Assembly: GCF_003355155.1 (NCBI RefSeq)
Contig: NZ_CP031320.1
Span: forward strand, 6,747,861-6,811,860
Length of the DNA: 64,000 nucleotides
Source of the DNA: Streptomyces armeniacus
Lineage (GTDB): Bacteria > Actinomycetota > Actinomycetes > Streptomycetales > Streptomycetaceae
Direction: 5' to 3'
The notes under the pieces were generated by a model, which worked only from the letters and a program-made list of their open reading frames with translations, did not search any database and was not told the DNA's origin. Positions 53,767 to 63,965 of this stretch are shown here, one piece after another. Made by a program: the position numbers and the translations under genes. The first letter of the stretch is position 1; each line of letters opens with the position of its first letter.

Positions 53767-54528
53767 TCAGCCGTCCGCCGAGATCTCCTTGCCGTAGTCG
53801 ACGATCTGCTCCTTCTTCGGCGCGCGCACCGCGAAGCCCTTGTTCCAGTCGTCGAGCCGGACCGTGCCCGCCGAGCCGCCGCGTTCGAGCCGCAGCGGAT
53901 ACGGCGTGCCGGACAGCGACACCTCGAGCGTGCCGCCCTTGCCGTCCCCCGCGCGCACCTCGATGGTGTCGGTGCCGCCGACCTCGCCGTGGTCGCCGGT
54001 CTCGCGCTCGCCGTCCAGCACCAGCAGCCCGTCCAGCATGACCCGCATCTCCGTGAACCCGCTGAGCTGCTCGTACGCGGGGTCCTCGTCCGGCACTTTC
54101 ACGTACTTCCCCTCCAGCTTGCCCGCGGCCGCGACGTCCGCCTTCGACGGCTCCTCGCCGTCGCCCTTCTCCTGGTGCGCCCAGAAGTCGGAGTCGGCCT
54201 TGAGGTAGAGGTCCTTGTCGACGCGCAGCAGCTGGAACGTGTCGCCGCCCTTGCTGGAGACCTCGCCGATGCCGCCGCTGCTCTTGAGCCGCATCTCCAG
54301 GCGGTACGTCTGCCCCTTGCTGACGATCGTCCCCGACAGCCGTACGGACTCGGCCTGTTGGACCGCGGCCCGCGCCTTCTTCTCGATCTTCGCGGCGGAG
54401 AGCTCGTCCACCCCGTTCGTCCCCTTGGGGGGCTCCTCACCGCCGCACCCGGCCAGAGCAGCCGATAGCCCCACGCAGATGGCCCCCGCCACGGCTGCGT
54501 TGCGTCGCCTGTGGGCGCGTCCAGTCAC
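53767..54528 (-). CDS. Lipoprotein, LppX/LolA-like
   Basis: 253 residues. Signal peptide with lipobox LSAALAGCGG, Cys near residue 28. The mature part (ARAAVQQAESVRLSGTIVSK, then YRLEMRLKSSGGIGEVSSKG, FQLLRVDKDLYLKADSDFWA) is a half-barrel like LppX/LprG/LolA lipid carriers. Anchored on the outer face of the membrane, it may carry lipids or hydrophobic ligands. GTG 54528 gives a normal signal peptide. It is divergent from the MgtE-N/CBS gene. The 113 nt before 53767 are GC-rich and follow the adapter. Confidence 0.88.
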   Translation of the reverse strand: MTGRAHRRRNAAVAGAICVGLSAALAGCGGEEPPKGTNGVDELSAAKIEKKARAAVQQAESVRLSGTIVSKGQTYRLEMRLKSSGGIGEVSSKGGDTFQLLRVDKDLYLKADSDFWAHQEKGDGEEPSKADVAAAGKLEGKYVKVPDEDPAYEQLSGFTEMRVMLDGLLVLDGERETGDHGEVGGTDTIEVRAGDGKGGTLEVSLSGTPYPLRLERGGSAGTVRLDDWNKGFAVRAPKKEQIVDYGKEISADG

Positions 54529-54721
54529 GTCGGCTTCCTCCTGCGGTCGGCGGCGGTCGGTGGGGGACCGGACCGCACCCTACCGCTGCCGGGCCGACGG
54601 TCCGTCAGGGAGCCGTCCGGACGATGTCACTCCGCCGCGCCAGGCTGGTGCACGCTAGCCTGAACCGGACAAAGCACCCACTCGACGGCCGCGCGGACGC
54701 GCGGCGTGAGGAGGCAGCCGG

Positions 54722-56140
54722 ATGGCAGCGGGCCCCTCACGGGTCTTCGTCTCGCACCTCTCCGGGGTCGCGGTCTTCGACCCGAACGGCGACCAGGTGG
54801 GCCGCGTACGCGACGTCGTCGTGCTGCTGCGCCCCGGCGGACGCCCGCCGCGGGTGCTCGGCCTGGTGGTCGAGGTGGTCAGCAGGCGCCGCATCTTCCT
54901 GCCCATGACCCGCGTGACGGGCGTCGAGTCCGGCCAGGTCATCACCACCGGCGTGCTCAACATGCGGCGCTTCGAACAGCGGCCCGGCGAAACGCTCGTC
55001 CTCGGCGAGCTGCTCGACCGCAGGGTCACCCTCGTCGAGACGGCGGAGCCCGGAGACCCCGGAGCACCCGGAAAGACCGGAGCACCCGTCGAGCCGGGCG
55101 GACCCGGCGGCTCCGGTGAAGAGGTCACCGTCCTGGACGTCGGGCTGATGCAGCTGCCGGCCCGCCGCGACTGGCAGATCGACAAGGTGTTCGTGCGCAA
55201 GGGCGGCCGTACGCTGCGCCGCCGCCGCGAGACGCTCACCGTGGAGTGGTCCGCGGTGACCGGCTTCGCACTGGACGAGGCGGAGCAGGGCGCGGCCAAC
55301 CTCCTCGCCACCTTCGAGCAGCTGCGCCCGGCCGACCTGGCGAACGTGCTGCACCACCTCTCGGCCAAGCGCCGCGGCGAGGTCGCGGCGGCGCTGCACG
55401 ACGACCGGCTGGCGGACGTGCTGGAGGAGTTGCCCGAGGACGACCAGGTCGAGATCCTCGGCAGCCTCAAGGAGGAGCGCGCCGCCGACGTCCTCGAGGC
55501 GATGGACCCGGACGACGCAGCCGACCTGCTGTCCGAACTGCCGGAGGCCGACAAGGAGCGGCTGCTGGAGCTGATGCGGCCGAAGGACGCGGCCCCGGTG
55601 CGGCGCCTGCTGTCGTACGAGGAGGACACCGCCGGCGGCATGATGACCACCGAGCCGATCGTGCTGAGCCCCGACGCCACCGTGGCGGACGCGCTCGCCC
55701 GCGTACGGGTCGCCGACCTGTCCACGCCGCTCGCCGCGCAGGTCTACGTCTGCCGGCCGCCCGAGGAGACGCCCACGGGCACGTACCTGGGCGTCGTGCA
55801 CTTCCAACGGCTGCTGCGCGACCCGCCGTTCACCCTGGTGGGCTCGCTCGTCGACAGCGACCTGCAGCCGATCGCGCCGGACACCCCGCTGCACGAGCTG
55901 ACCAGCTACCTGGCGACGTACAACATCGTCGCGGCGCCGGTCGTGGACGAGGGCGGGCATCTGCTGGGCGCCGTCACCGTCGACGACGTACTCGACCACC
56001 TGCTGCCCGACGACTGGCGCGAGTCCGCGGGCCCCGGCACCCCCCTGCCGTACGGGCGTGGCGGCGGCAGCGAGAGCGGTGACGGCGGTGACCGCGCCGC
56101 GGACACGGACGACCGGGGGGAGGGTACGGCCGGTGGCTGA
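54722..56140 (+). CDS. MgtE N-terminal / CBS domain protein without a channel domain
   Basis: 472 residues, soluble. N-terminal PRC-barrel-like part (VFVSHLSGVAVFDPNGDQVG) with a Gly-Pro linker of GDPGAPG/GAPVEPG repeats, a second barrel-like part, then the MgtE N domain (LRPADLANVLHHLSAKRRGE, EELPEDDQVEILGSL, MDPDDAADLLSELPEADKE) and two CBS domains (MMTTEPIVLSPDATVADALA; YLATYNIVAAPVVDEGGHLL). True MgtE channels continue with five helices; here the protein ends. It may regulate a magnesium transporter or the coupled DUF1003 protein. GAGGAGG lies 7 nt before the ATG. Confidence 0.92.
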   Translation: MAAGPSRVFVSHLSGVAVFDPNGDQVGRVRDVVVLLRPGGRPPRVLGLVVEVVSRRRIFLPMTRVTGVESGQVITTGVLNMRRFEQRPGETLVLGELLDRRVTLVETAEPGDPGAPGKTGAPVEPGGPGGSGEEVTVLDVGLMQLPARRDWQIDKVFVRKGGRTLRRRRETLTVEWSAVTGFALDEAEQGAANLLATFEQLRPADLANVLHHLSAKRRGEVAAALHDDRLADVLEELPEDDQVEILGSLKEERAADVLEAMDPDDAADLLSELPEADKERLLELMRPKDAAPVRRLLSYEEDTAGGMMTTEPIVLSPDATVADALARVRVADLSTPLAAQVYVCRPPEETPTGTYLGVVHFQRLLRDPPFTLVGSLVDSDLQPIAPDTPLHELTSYLATYNIVAAPVVDEGGHLLGAVTVDDVLDHLLPDDWRESAGPGTPLPYGRGGGSESGDGGDRAADTDDRGEGTAGG

Positions 56141-56672
56141 GCGCGAGGAGCGGCTGCCGCGGCGCGCGGAGCGGGTCCGCAGGCTGGACGTGCCGCGGGC
56201 GCCGCGGCGCAGCCTGCTGCCGGAGTACGACCCGGACGCGTTCGGGCGGCTGTCCGAGAAGATCGCGCGCTTCCTGGGCACCGGCCGGTTCATCGTCTGG
56301 ATGACGGTCACCGTCACCGTGTGGATCGGCTGGAACGTGGTGCTGCCGGCGGAGCTGCGCTTCGACGAGTACCCGTTCATCTTCCTGACGCTCGCGCTCT
56401 CGCTCCAGGCGTCGTATGCCGCCCCGCTGATCCTGCTGGCGCAGAACCGGCAGGACGACCGCGACCGGGTCAACCTCGAACAGGACCGCAAGCAGAACGA
56501 GCGCAGCATCGCCGACACCGAGTATCTGAGCCGCGAGATCGCCGCGCTGCGGCTGGGTCTCGGCGAGGTCGCCACCCGGGACTGGATCCGCTCGGAGCTC
56601 GAAGAGGTGGTGAAGGAGCTGCGGCACCGCGACGGGGACGGCGACCGCGGCGGCGACCGCGGCGGTGCGTGA
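56133..56672 (+). CDS. DUF1003 membrane protein
   Basis: 179 residues. A basic N-terminus precedes KIARFLGTGRFIVWMTVTVT and WIGWNVVLP, then FIFLTLALSLQASYAAPLIL, two helices. The signature LAQNRQDDRDRVNLEQDRKQ and LSREIAALRLGLGEV is typical of DUF1003. No known function. GTG 56133 overlaps the stop of the CBS gene by 8 nt, so the pair is translationally coupled; the two may form one complex (inference). Confidence 0.92.
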   Translation: MAEREERLPRRAERVRRLDVPRAPRRSLLPEYDPDAFGRLSEKIARFLGTGRFIVWMTVTVTVWIGWNVVLPAELRFDEYPFIFLTLALSLQASYAAPLILLAQNRQDDRDRVNLEQDRKQNERSIADTEYLSREIAALRLGLGEVATRDWIRSELEEVVKELRHRDGDGDRGGDRGGA

Positions 56673-56717
56673 CCAAGACCGCTGCTCCTCCCCTTCGGTC
56701 CCGCGCCGGGTGCGCCG

Positions 56718-56723
56718 TACCAT
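56718..56723 (+). promoter_or_regulatory. -10 element (TACCAT) of the leaderless mrp transcript
   Basis: TANNNT ending 6 nt before ATG 56730, with no ribosome site. Confidence 0.5.
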
Positions 56724-56729
56724 TTCGGC

Positions 56730-57893
56730 ATGGCTACCGACGCGCCCTCAGACGCCACCCCCACGGAAGACGCGGTGCGTGCCGCGCTCGCGACGGTGAA
56801 CGACCCGGAGATCCACCGGCCGATCACCGATCTGGGGATGGTCAAATCCATCGGCATCGCTCCCGACGGCGCGGTGGCGGTCGGAATCTATCTGACGGTT
56901 TCCGGGTGCCCCCTGCGCGAGACGATCACCAACAACGTGACCGAGGCGGTCCAAGGAGTGGCCGGCGTCACAGGCGTCAGCGTCGAGCTGGACGTGATGA
57001 GCGACGAGCAGCGCCGCGAGCTGCGGGACTCGCTGCGCGGCGGCAAGGCGGAACGCGAAGTGCCGTTCGCCCAGCCCGGTTCGCTGACCCGCGTGTACTG
57101 CGTGGCGTCCGGCAAGGGCGGCGTCGGCAAGTCGTCGGTCACGGTGAACCTGGCGGCGGCGATGGCGGCCGACGGGATCAAGGTCGGTGTCGTCGACGCC
57201 GACATCTACGGCCACTCGGTGCCCCGCATGCTCGGCACCGCCGACGCCCGGCCCACCCAGGTCGAGGACATGATCATGCCGCCGTCGGCGAACGGCGTGA
57301 AGGTCATCTCCATCGGCATGTTCACCCCCGGCAACGCCCCCGTCGTATGGCGCGGCCCGATGCTGCACCGCGCGCTGCAGCAGTTCCTCGCGGACGTCTT
57401 CTGGGGCGACCTCGACGTGCTGCTGCTGGACCTGCCGCCCGGCACCGGGGACATCGCGATCTCCGTGGCGCAGCTCGTGCCGAACGCCGAGATCCTTGTC
57501 GTCACCACCCCGCAGCAGGCCGCCGCCGAGGTCGCGGAGCGGGCCGGCTCCATCGCCGTACAGACCCACCAGAAGATCGTCGGCGTCATCGAGAACATGG
57601 CCGGCCTGCCCTGCCCGCACTGCGACGAGATGGTCGACGTCTTCGGTACGGGCGGCGGCGAGCGCGTTGCCGAGGGGCTGACCAAGACCACCGGCACGAA
57701 CGTCCCGATGCTCGGCTCCATCCCGATCGACGTACGGCTGCGCGAGGGCGGTGACGACGGCAGGCCCGTGGTGCTCACCGACCCGGACTCCCCCGCGGGC
57801 GCGTCGATCCGCTCGATGGCGGGCAAGCTGGGCGGCCGCGAGCGCGGCCTTGCCGGGATGTCGCTGGGGCTGACCCCGAGCAACAAGTTCTGA
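56730..57893 (+). CDS. mrp: Mrp/ApbC-type iron-sulfur carrier ATPase
   Basis: 387 residues. N-terminal MIP18-like domain (VRAALATVNDPEIHRPITDL and VSGCPLRETI, residues 15-75), then the deviant P-loop CVASGKGGVGKSSVTVNLAA (near 126-135), VDADIYGHSVPRM, LLLDLPPGTGDIAIS, and the cluster-binding CPHC in MAGLPCPHCDEM (near 294-297). It assembles or transfers Fe-S clusters. The gene seems leaderless: TACCAT ends 6 nt before the ATG. It converges on the gene at 58059 across a perfect hairpin. Confidence 0.96.
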   Translation: MATDAPSDATPTEDAVRAALATVNDPEIHRPITDLGMVKSIGIAPDGAVAVGIYLTVSGCPLRETITNNVTEAVQGVAGVTGVSVELDVMSDEQRRELRDSLRGGKAEREVPFAQPGSLTRVYCVASGKGGVGKSSVTVNLAAAMAADGIKVGVVDADIYGHSVPRMLGTADARPTQVEDMIMPPSANGVKVISIGMFTPGNAPVVWRGPMLHRALQQFLADVFWGDLDVLLLDLPPGTGDIAISVAQLVPNAEILVVTTPQQAAAEVAERAGSIAVQTHQKIVGVIENMAGLPCPHCDEMVDVFGTGGGERVAEGLTKTTGTNVPMLGSIPIDVRLREGGDDGRPVVLTDPDSPAGASIRSMAGKLGGRERGLAGMSLGLTPSNKF

Positions 57894-57927
57894 CGGCTCC
57901 CGTGAGCGGCGGCAGCTGAACGGCCGC

Positions 57928-57965
57928 GTGGCGGCAGGCGGGGCGAGTGCCCTGCCTGCCGCCAC
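57928..57965. terminator. Perfect hairpin after mrp
   Basis: 12-bp stem (57928-57939 with 57954-57965), 14-nt loop, 34 nt after the mrp stop and between convergent genes. Confidence 0.8.
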
Positions 57966-58058
57966 GTCGTGTGCGTGCGCGCGCCGTACGGCCGTACGGT
58001 CCGGCGCGTGCGCCGTACGCCGCGTACGCGCCTCGGTGCACGCGGCTCAGCACGCGCC

Positions 58059-58742
58059 TCAGTGCGCGTAGCCGGTGATCTCCTTGATCACGGAGAAGCC
58101 CAGCCCGTACGCGCTCATGCCACGCCCGTACGCGCCGATGAGGACGCCCTCCTGGGCCGCCCCCGCCAGCACCCAGCCGTACTCCGACTCCCGGTAGTGG
58201 AAATCGGTCGGCACCCCGTCGACCGGCAGCGAGAGGCCCGACCAGTCCGGGCCGCCCAGGTCGTCGGCCAGCTCCCACGCGATCGCGGTCTGCTGGTCCA
58301 GCCAGTCCTGCCGGAGCGAGCGCTCCATCTCGGTGGGGAAGGTGCAGGAGAGCAGGCCCGATCCGGCCAGCCACGCCGCCGTCGAGACGGACGACGCGTC
58401 CAGCACGCCCGTACCGTCCGCACTGCGCCGTACCGGCCGGCTGGCGACCGTCACAACCACCGCGAACCGCTGGCTCTCCGGGCTCACCTCCAGCCGGAGC
58501 GACGGCTCGTCGCCGTGGCCGGTCGAGCCGTGCTCGACCGTGCCGTCGGCGGTGGCACCCACCTGCATCAGCCAGCGCGGCCCCGTGAACGCCTCATCAA
58601 GGCCGTACCAGGGAAAGGCGGATCTCAGATACCCGTCCACGGCCTTGCGGGCGGCGGACCCATCCCCCGTGGCGGGCGCTGCTCCGTCGGCCGGCGTACC
58701 GCCGGGCGCTCCCTGCGGTCCTACCCGACTCGTCGTCTCCAT
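58059..58742 (-). CDS. Conserved hypothetical protein
   Basis: 227 residues that I cannot assign. There is no signal peptide. After an Ala-Gly-rich start come AARKAVDGYLRSAFPWYGLD, a beta-rich middle (PSLRLEVSPESQRFAVVVTV) and a conserved end DWSGLSLPVDGVPTDFHYRE then YGWVLAGAAQEGVLIGAYGR. Possibly a SnoaL-like or SRPBCC-type fold, but no catalytic motif is clear. AAGGAGG lies 10 nt before ATG 58742. Last gene of the minus-strand sigE-htrA-tatB series, after a 163-nt gap. Confidence 0.78.
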   Translation of the reverse strand: METTSRVGPQGAPGGTPADGAAPATGDGSAARKAVDGYLRSAFPWYGLDEAFTGPRWLMQVGATADGTVEHGSTGHGDEPSLRLEVSPESQRFAVVVTVASRPVRRSADGTGVLDASSVSTAAWLAGSGLLSCTFPTEMERSLRQDWLDQQTAIAWELADDLGGPDWSGLSLPVDGVPTDFHYRESEYGWVLAGAAQEGVLIGAYGRGMSAYGLGFSVIKEITGYAH

Positions 58743-58905
58743 CTGCGCGACGCCTCCTTGTTGCCCCGTGCCATGGACGGCCCGCCCCCCTCGGACGGCC
58801 CGACCCCGGACACAGGGAGGATAGCCACCCGCATCGGCCGTGTCGGGCATGACCGGTGATACGCGCCCGGATGACGACTCCGCTGGGGGGCGTTATGTCC
58901 TGGTT

Positions 58906-59385
58906 TCAGGTGGCGTCAGAATCGAACGGCGGCGGGTCTTCCTTGGCGGTACGGGTCGGTTCGCCCTTTGTGAGGTTCGGCCGCGAGCCGGAGTCGCCCG
59001 TGCTTCCCGTACTCGTGCCGCCACCGCTGCCGCCGGCTCCGCCGGAGCCGCTCGCGGTGTCCTTGCCGTTCACCGCGTCGGTCACCTCGGCCAGGTCTTT
59101 CCGCAGGTCGAAGCCGTTGCGGATCTCCTTGATGCCAAGGTCGTCGTTGTCCATCAGATGCTTGCGGGCGAAGGTCTTCGGATTGAGATCCTCGAACTCG
59201 AAGTCCTTGAACTCCGGCCCCAATTCAGACCGGATGTCCTCCTTCGCGTTGTCCGAGAACTGCCGGACCTTGCGAATGAAACCGGTCACATCCTGGATCA
59301 TCTTGGGGAGTTTGTCCGGTCCGAACACCAAAATGGCAAGAATGATGAGCGCGACCAGCTCGAGGGGTCCTATGTCGAAGAACAC
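58906..59385 (-). CDS. tatB: Sec-independent protein translocase subunit TatB
   Basis: 159 residues. The N-terminal helix FFDIGPLELVALIILAILVF then GPDKLPKMIQDVTGFIRKVR is diagnostic of TatB, with the conserved Glu in the helix and the amphipathic helix after FGP. The C-terminal 50 residues are a Gly-Ser-Thr tail. It works with TatC in export of folded proteins. GTG start with GAGGGAG upstream. Its position after htrA in the sigE block is the same in mycobacteria. Confidence 0.95.
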   Translation of the reverse strand: MFFDIGPLELVALIILAILVFGPDKLPKMIQDVTGFIRKVRQFSDNAKEDIRSELGPEFKDFEFEDLNPKTFARKHLMDNDDLGIKEIRNGFDLRKDLAEVTDAVNGKDTASGSGGAGGSGGGTSTGSTGDSGSRPNLTKGEPTRTAKEDPPPFDSDAT

Positions 59386-59506
59386 CTAGCAGCTCCCTCA
59401 CTACGTCCAGGCTCGCCCTGCCCGCTGTCACGGTACCCCAGCCAACGGCCCGCGGACCGTGTCGATCGCGCAGAATGCGACGGCCGTACGGGCCGGTTGC
59501 GGGTCC

Positions 59507-61282
<1,776 letters not shown>

Positions 61283-61358
61283 GCTCTCCCCATCGTTCTC
61301 CGCGCCTCGCACAGGATTCAACCAGGTCCACGGGACCTTGGCCCAGCGAGGCGGGCGG

Positions 61359-62288
61359 TCAGCGTGGTGGGGTGGCCGCTGGTGTGGCGGGCGCGGGTGC
61401 CGGTGCCGTCGCCGCCGGAGTGCGGCCCGGGACAGCGCCCATCGGCGTCCGCTTGTCGGCGGCCAGCGCCCGGGACGGCGCGGGCGGGCGCGTCAGCGAG
61501 GGTGTGAAGGCCGACGACCCGCGCATCAGGGGGTGGTCCCGGACAGGCACGGACATGCTGGCCATCAGCTGTGTCCGTACGGAGGTGGTGGCCGCGGGCC
61601 GCGGCGACGCGGTGGCCGCGCGCTGCTGCCCGGCCTCGCCGCCGGAGCCGCCCCGGCGGCGTCCGTCCCGGTCCGCGGCCGCGGGCGAGGCGGGCGTACG
61701 GGCGGGGCCTGCGGAGGCGCCGCCGCGCTCGCCGGCCGCGACGGGTGATCCCCCGGCCGAGCCGGAGTTGAGCGGTCCGCTCAGTGCGAGGGCGGCCACC
61801 GAGAAGGCGCCTGCCGCGACGAAGGCGAACCGGCGCCCGCGCGAGGGCGTCCGCTCCACCTCGTGCCCGCGATGTATGCGGAATCCACGGTCCGGGGTGA
61901 GCGCGCTCGCTCCGCGCCCGGCGGGCAGATAGTCCAGGGCCAGCGGGGAGCGGGCCCGGCGGAGGACGCCCGGCATGGGCCCGCCGTCCGCACCGTCACC
62001 GCGCTCCGGGCCGTCACCGGGGCCGGAGGCTGAGCCGGTGTCGCCGCCCGCGGGCAGGCCCTGGAGGCGGGCCAGCAGGCCGTCCGAGGGGGGCGGCGGA
62101 GCGGAGTCCGCGAAGACATTCTTGAGACGGCGCTGGGCGTCGGCTTCGGCCTTACAGCTCCAGCAGGTGGCCAGATGCGACAGGACCCGCTCGCGCGCGT
62201 CGTGCCCCAGCTCGCCGTCCACGAGTGCCGCCAGACGGTCGCCGAGATGCTGCTCGGCAGGCGTCAGGCCGTTGTCCGTGCCGTTCAC
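61359..62288 (-). CDS. Zinc-containing anti-sigma factor (RseA-like)
   Basis: 309 residues. The N-terminal ZAS domain has the motif HLATCWSC (HxxxCxxC, near residues 38-45) within [20 protein letters not shown]. An Ala/Gly/Pro-rich middle, one membrane helix [20 protein letters not shown] (about 165-185), and a disordered extracellular tail follow. It would hold the adjacent sigma factor at the membrane until stress. Its GTG overlaps the sigma stop (GTGA), so the two are made in step. The long low-complexity tail is unusual. Confidence 0.93.
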   Translation of the reverse strand: MNGTDNGLTPAEQHLGDRLAALVDGELGHDARERVLSHLATCWSCKAEADAQRRLKNVFADSAPPPPSDGLLARLQGLPAGGDTGSASGPGDGPERGDGADGGPMPGVLRRARSPLALDYLPAGRGASALTPDRGFRIHRGHEVERTPSRGRRFAFVAAGAFSVAALALSGPLNSGSAGGSPVAAGERGGASAGPARTPASPAAADRDGRRRGGSGGEAGQQRAATASPRPAATTSVRTQLMASMSVPVRDHPLMRGSSAFTPSLTRPPAPSRALAADKRTPMGAVPGRTPAATAPAPAPATPAATPPR

Positions 62289-63058
62289 TCCGCCCCGACC
62301 TCCCCGGACAGACCACCGGGGACCGCCGCGCTCAACGCGCGCTGCTGCTCGGCGCGGGCGGCGGGCGAACGGTGCTGCAGGGCCTTGCGCAGGTGCGAGC
62401 GGCCGCGGTGGATGCGGCTGCGCACGGTGCCGAGCTTCACGCCCAGGGTGGCGGCGATCTCCTCGTACGACAGCCCCTCGATGTCGCAGAGCACCACGGC
62501 CGCCCGGAACTCCGGGGCGAGCGTGTCGAGTGCCTGCTGCACGTCGGCGTCGAAGTGCGTGTCGTTGAAGTGCTGCTGCGGGGTGGGCTCGCGGCTGGGC
62601 AGCCGCTCCGCCGCGTCGTCGGCGAGCGCGTCGAAGCGGATGCGCTGCTTGCGGCGCACGGTGTCCAGGAAGAGGTTCGTGGTGATGCGGTGCAGCCAGC
62701 CCTCGAAGGTGCCGGGCGTGTACGTGGACAGCGACCGGAAGACGCGGACGAAGACCTCCTGAGTGAGGTCCTCGGCGTCGTGCTGGTTCCCGGTCAGGCG
62801 GTACGCCAGCCGGTAGACCCGGGCGCTGTGCGTGCTGACGATCTCCTCCCACGTGGGAGGGGTCCACGCCTGGGCGTCCGCATCAGTGTCGAACGTGGCG
62901 GTCGCAGCGGAGTCGGCTGTGTGGACGTGGTCAGCATTCTTGGTCACGGATTTCGGCTCGCCCGCCGACCTGCGAAAGCGCCTCAGCACTCTCAGGCCTC
63001 CGGCCGCAGCCGCACCTCCCCTGTCGGCTCTGGTGGTGTCCAGTGGAGCCCCTACCAT
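62285..63058 (-). CDS. sigE: ECF sigma factor, SigE-like
   Basis: 257 residues. After about 60 variable N-terminal residues, region 2 reads [20 protein letters not shown] with [20 protein letters not shown], and region 4 reads [20 protein letters not shown] with [20 protein letters not shown]. It directs RNA polymerase to envelope-stress promoters. Order sigma / ZAS anti-sigma / HtrA / TatB with a divergent O-methyltransferase is that of M. tuberculosis sigE (Rv1220c-Rv1224), which names the family here; it is not the cell-wall SigE of S. coelicolor. Start ATG 63058 has GAGGTGG upstream. Confidence 0.93.
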   Translation of the reverse strand: MVGAPLDTTRADRGGAAAAGGLRVLRRFRRSAGEPKSVTKNADHVHTADSAATATFDTDADAQAWTPPTWEEIVSTHSARVYRLAYRLTGNQHDAEDLTQEVFVRVFRSLSTYTPGTFEGWLHRITTNLFLDTVRRKQRIRFDALADDAAERLPSREPTPQQHFNDTHFDADVQQALDTLAPEFRAAVVLCDIEGLSYEEIAATLGVKLGTVRSRIHRGRSHLRKALQHRSPAARAEQQRALSAAVPGGLSGEVGAE

Positions 63059-63218
63059 AGCCACCTCGCCCGTTAGCTCCGGATAAGCAAATTTGACCTG
63101 CATTTGCGACCCGCTTCTCGTCCATTCGCCCACTCTCCCAACGCCCGGTCCCACCAACAGGTTCCCGGGCCAACGGATACAGTCTCGGTTGCGTCGACTA
63201 CGGGGACAGGAGAGGGCC

Positions 63219-63875
63219 ATTACCGGCAACCGGCAGACCAGCTGGGCGTTCGCCGATGCGTACTGCGCCGAGCTCGTCGAGAACGCCGAGGGCGTGGCAC
63301 TGCGCTGGGCCCGTGACCGGGCCCGGGAAGCGGGGCTGTCCTCGGTGTCGTCGGCCACGGGCGCGGCCCTCCGGCTGCTCGCCGCCACGGCCGACGCCAA
63401 GGCGGTGGCCGAGATCGGCACGGGCACCGGCGTCTCCGGAATACATCTGCTGCGCGGCATGCGCCCGGACGGCGTGCTGACCACGGTCGACATCGAACCG
63501 GAACGCCAGCAATTCGCCCGGCAGGCATTCCGCGGCGCCGGTTTCGCGGGCAACCGGGCGCGCTTCATTCCGGGCCGCGCGCTGGATGTCCTGCCCCGTC
63601 TCGCGGACGGCGGTTACGACCTCGTGTTCTGCGACGGCGACCGAATGGAATACCCGGATTACCTCGGCGAATCGTTGCGCCTGCTGCGCACGGGCGGCCT
63701 CGTCTGCTTCGAGGGCGTCTTCGCCGACGGCCACACGGTCGACTCCGGAACCCAGCGCGCCGAAGTGCTCAAGCTGCGTGAACTGCTGCGCACCGTACGG
63801 GAGAGCGCGGCGCTGGCGGTCTCCCTGCTGCCGGTCGGTGACGGGCTGCTGTGCGCCGTCAAGCAGGGCCGCTGA
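63219..63875 (+). CDS. O-methyltransferase family 3
   Basis: 218 residues. SAM-dependent enzyme: [20 protein letters not shown] then [10 protein letters not shown] (motif I), [15 protein letters not shown], and [19 protein letters not shown] with the metal-binding Asp. The best ribosome site, AGGAG at 63208-63212, lies exactly 6 nt before ATT 63219 (reading [13 protein letters not shown]), and no ATG, GTG or CTG is in frame nearby. TTG 63189 is the only other choice and has no ribosome site. Use of ATT as start is therefore likely. Divergent from sigE, as in mycobacteria. Substrate unknown. Confidence 0.88.
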   Translation: MTGNRQTSWAFADAYCAELVENAEGVALRWARDRAREAGLSSVSSATGAALRLLAATADAKAVAEIGTGTGVSGIHLLRGMRPDGVLTTVDIEPERQQFARQAFRGAGFAGNRARFIPGRALDVLPRLADGGYDLVFCDGDRMEYPDYLGESLRLLRTGGLVCFEGVFADGHTVDSGTQRAEVLKLRELLRTVRESAALAVSLLPVGDGLLCAVKQGR

Positions 63876-63917
63876 CCCGGCGGGCACGGGTGCCCCCGGG
63901 GGCGCCGGAGACGGCGG

Positions 63918-63948
63918 TGCCCCGGGGCGTATCCCACGCTCCGGGGCA
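63918..63948. terminator. Hairpin between convergent genes
   Basis: Stem tgccccgg / ccggggca with an extension and an inner mismatch (63918-63929 with 63938-63948). It lies 42 nt after the methyltransferase stop and before the convergent gene at the edge. Confidence 0.65.
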
Positions 63949-63965
63949 GCCCGATGGTGACAGTG

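Noticed and set aside
62285..63058. Calling the sigma factor the S. coelicolor cell-wall SigE
   Set aside because: That gene is in an operon with cseABC. Here the partners are a ZAS anti-sigma factor, HtrA and TatB, which is the mycobacterial SigE layout.
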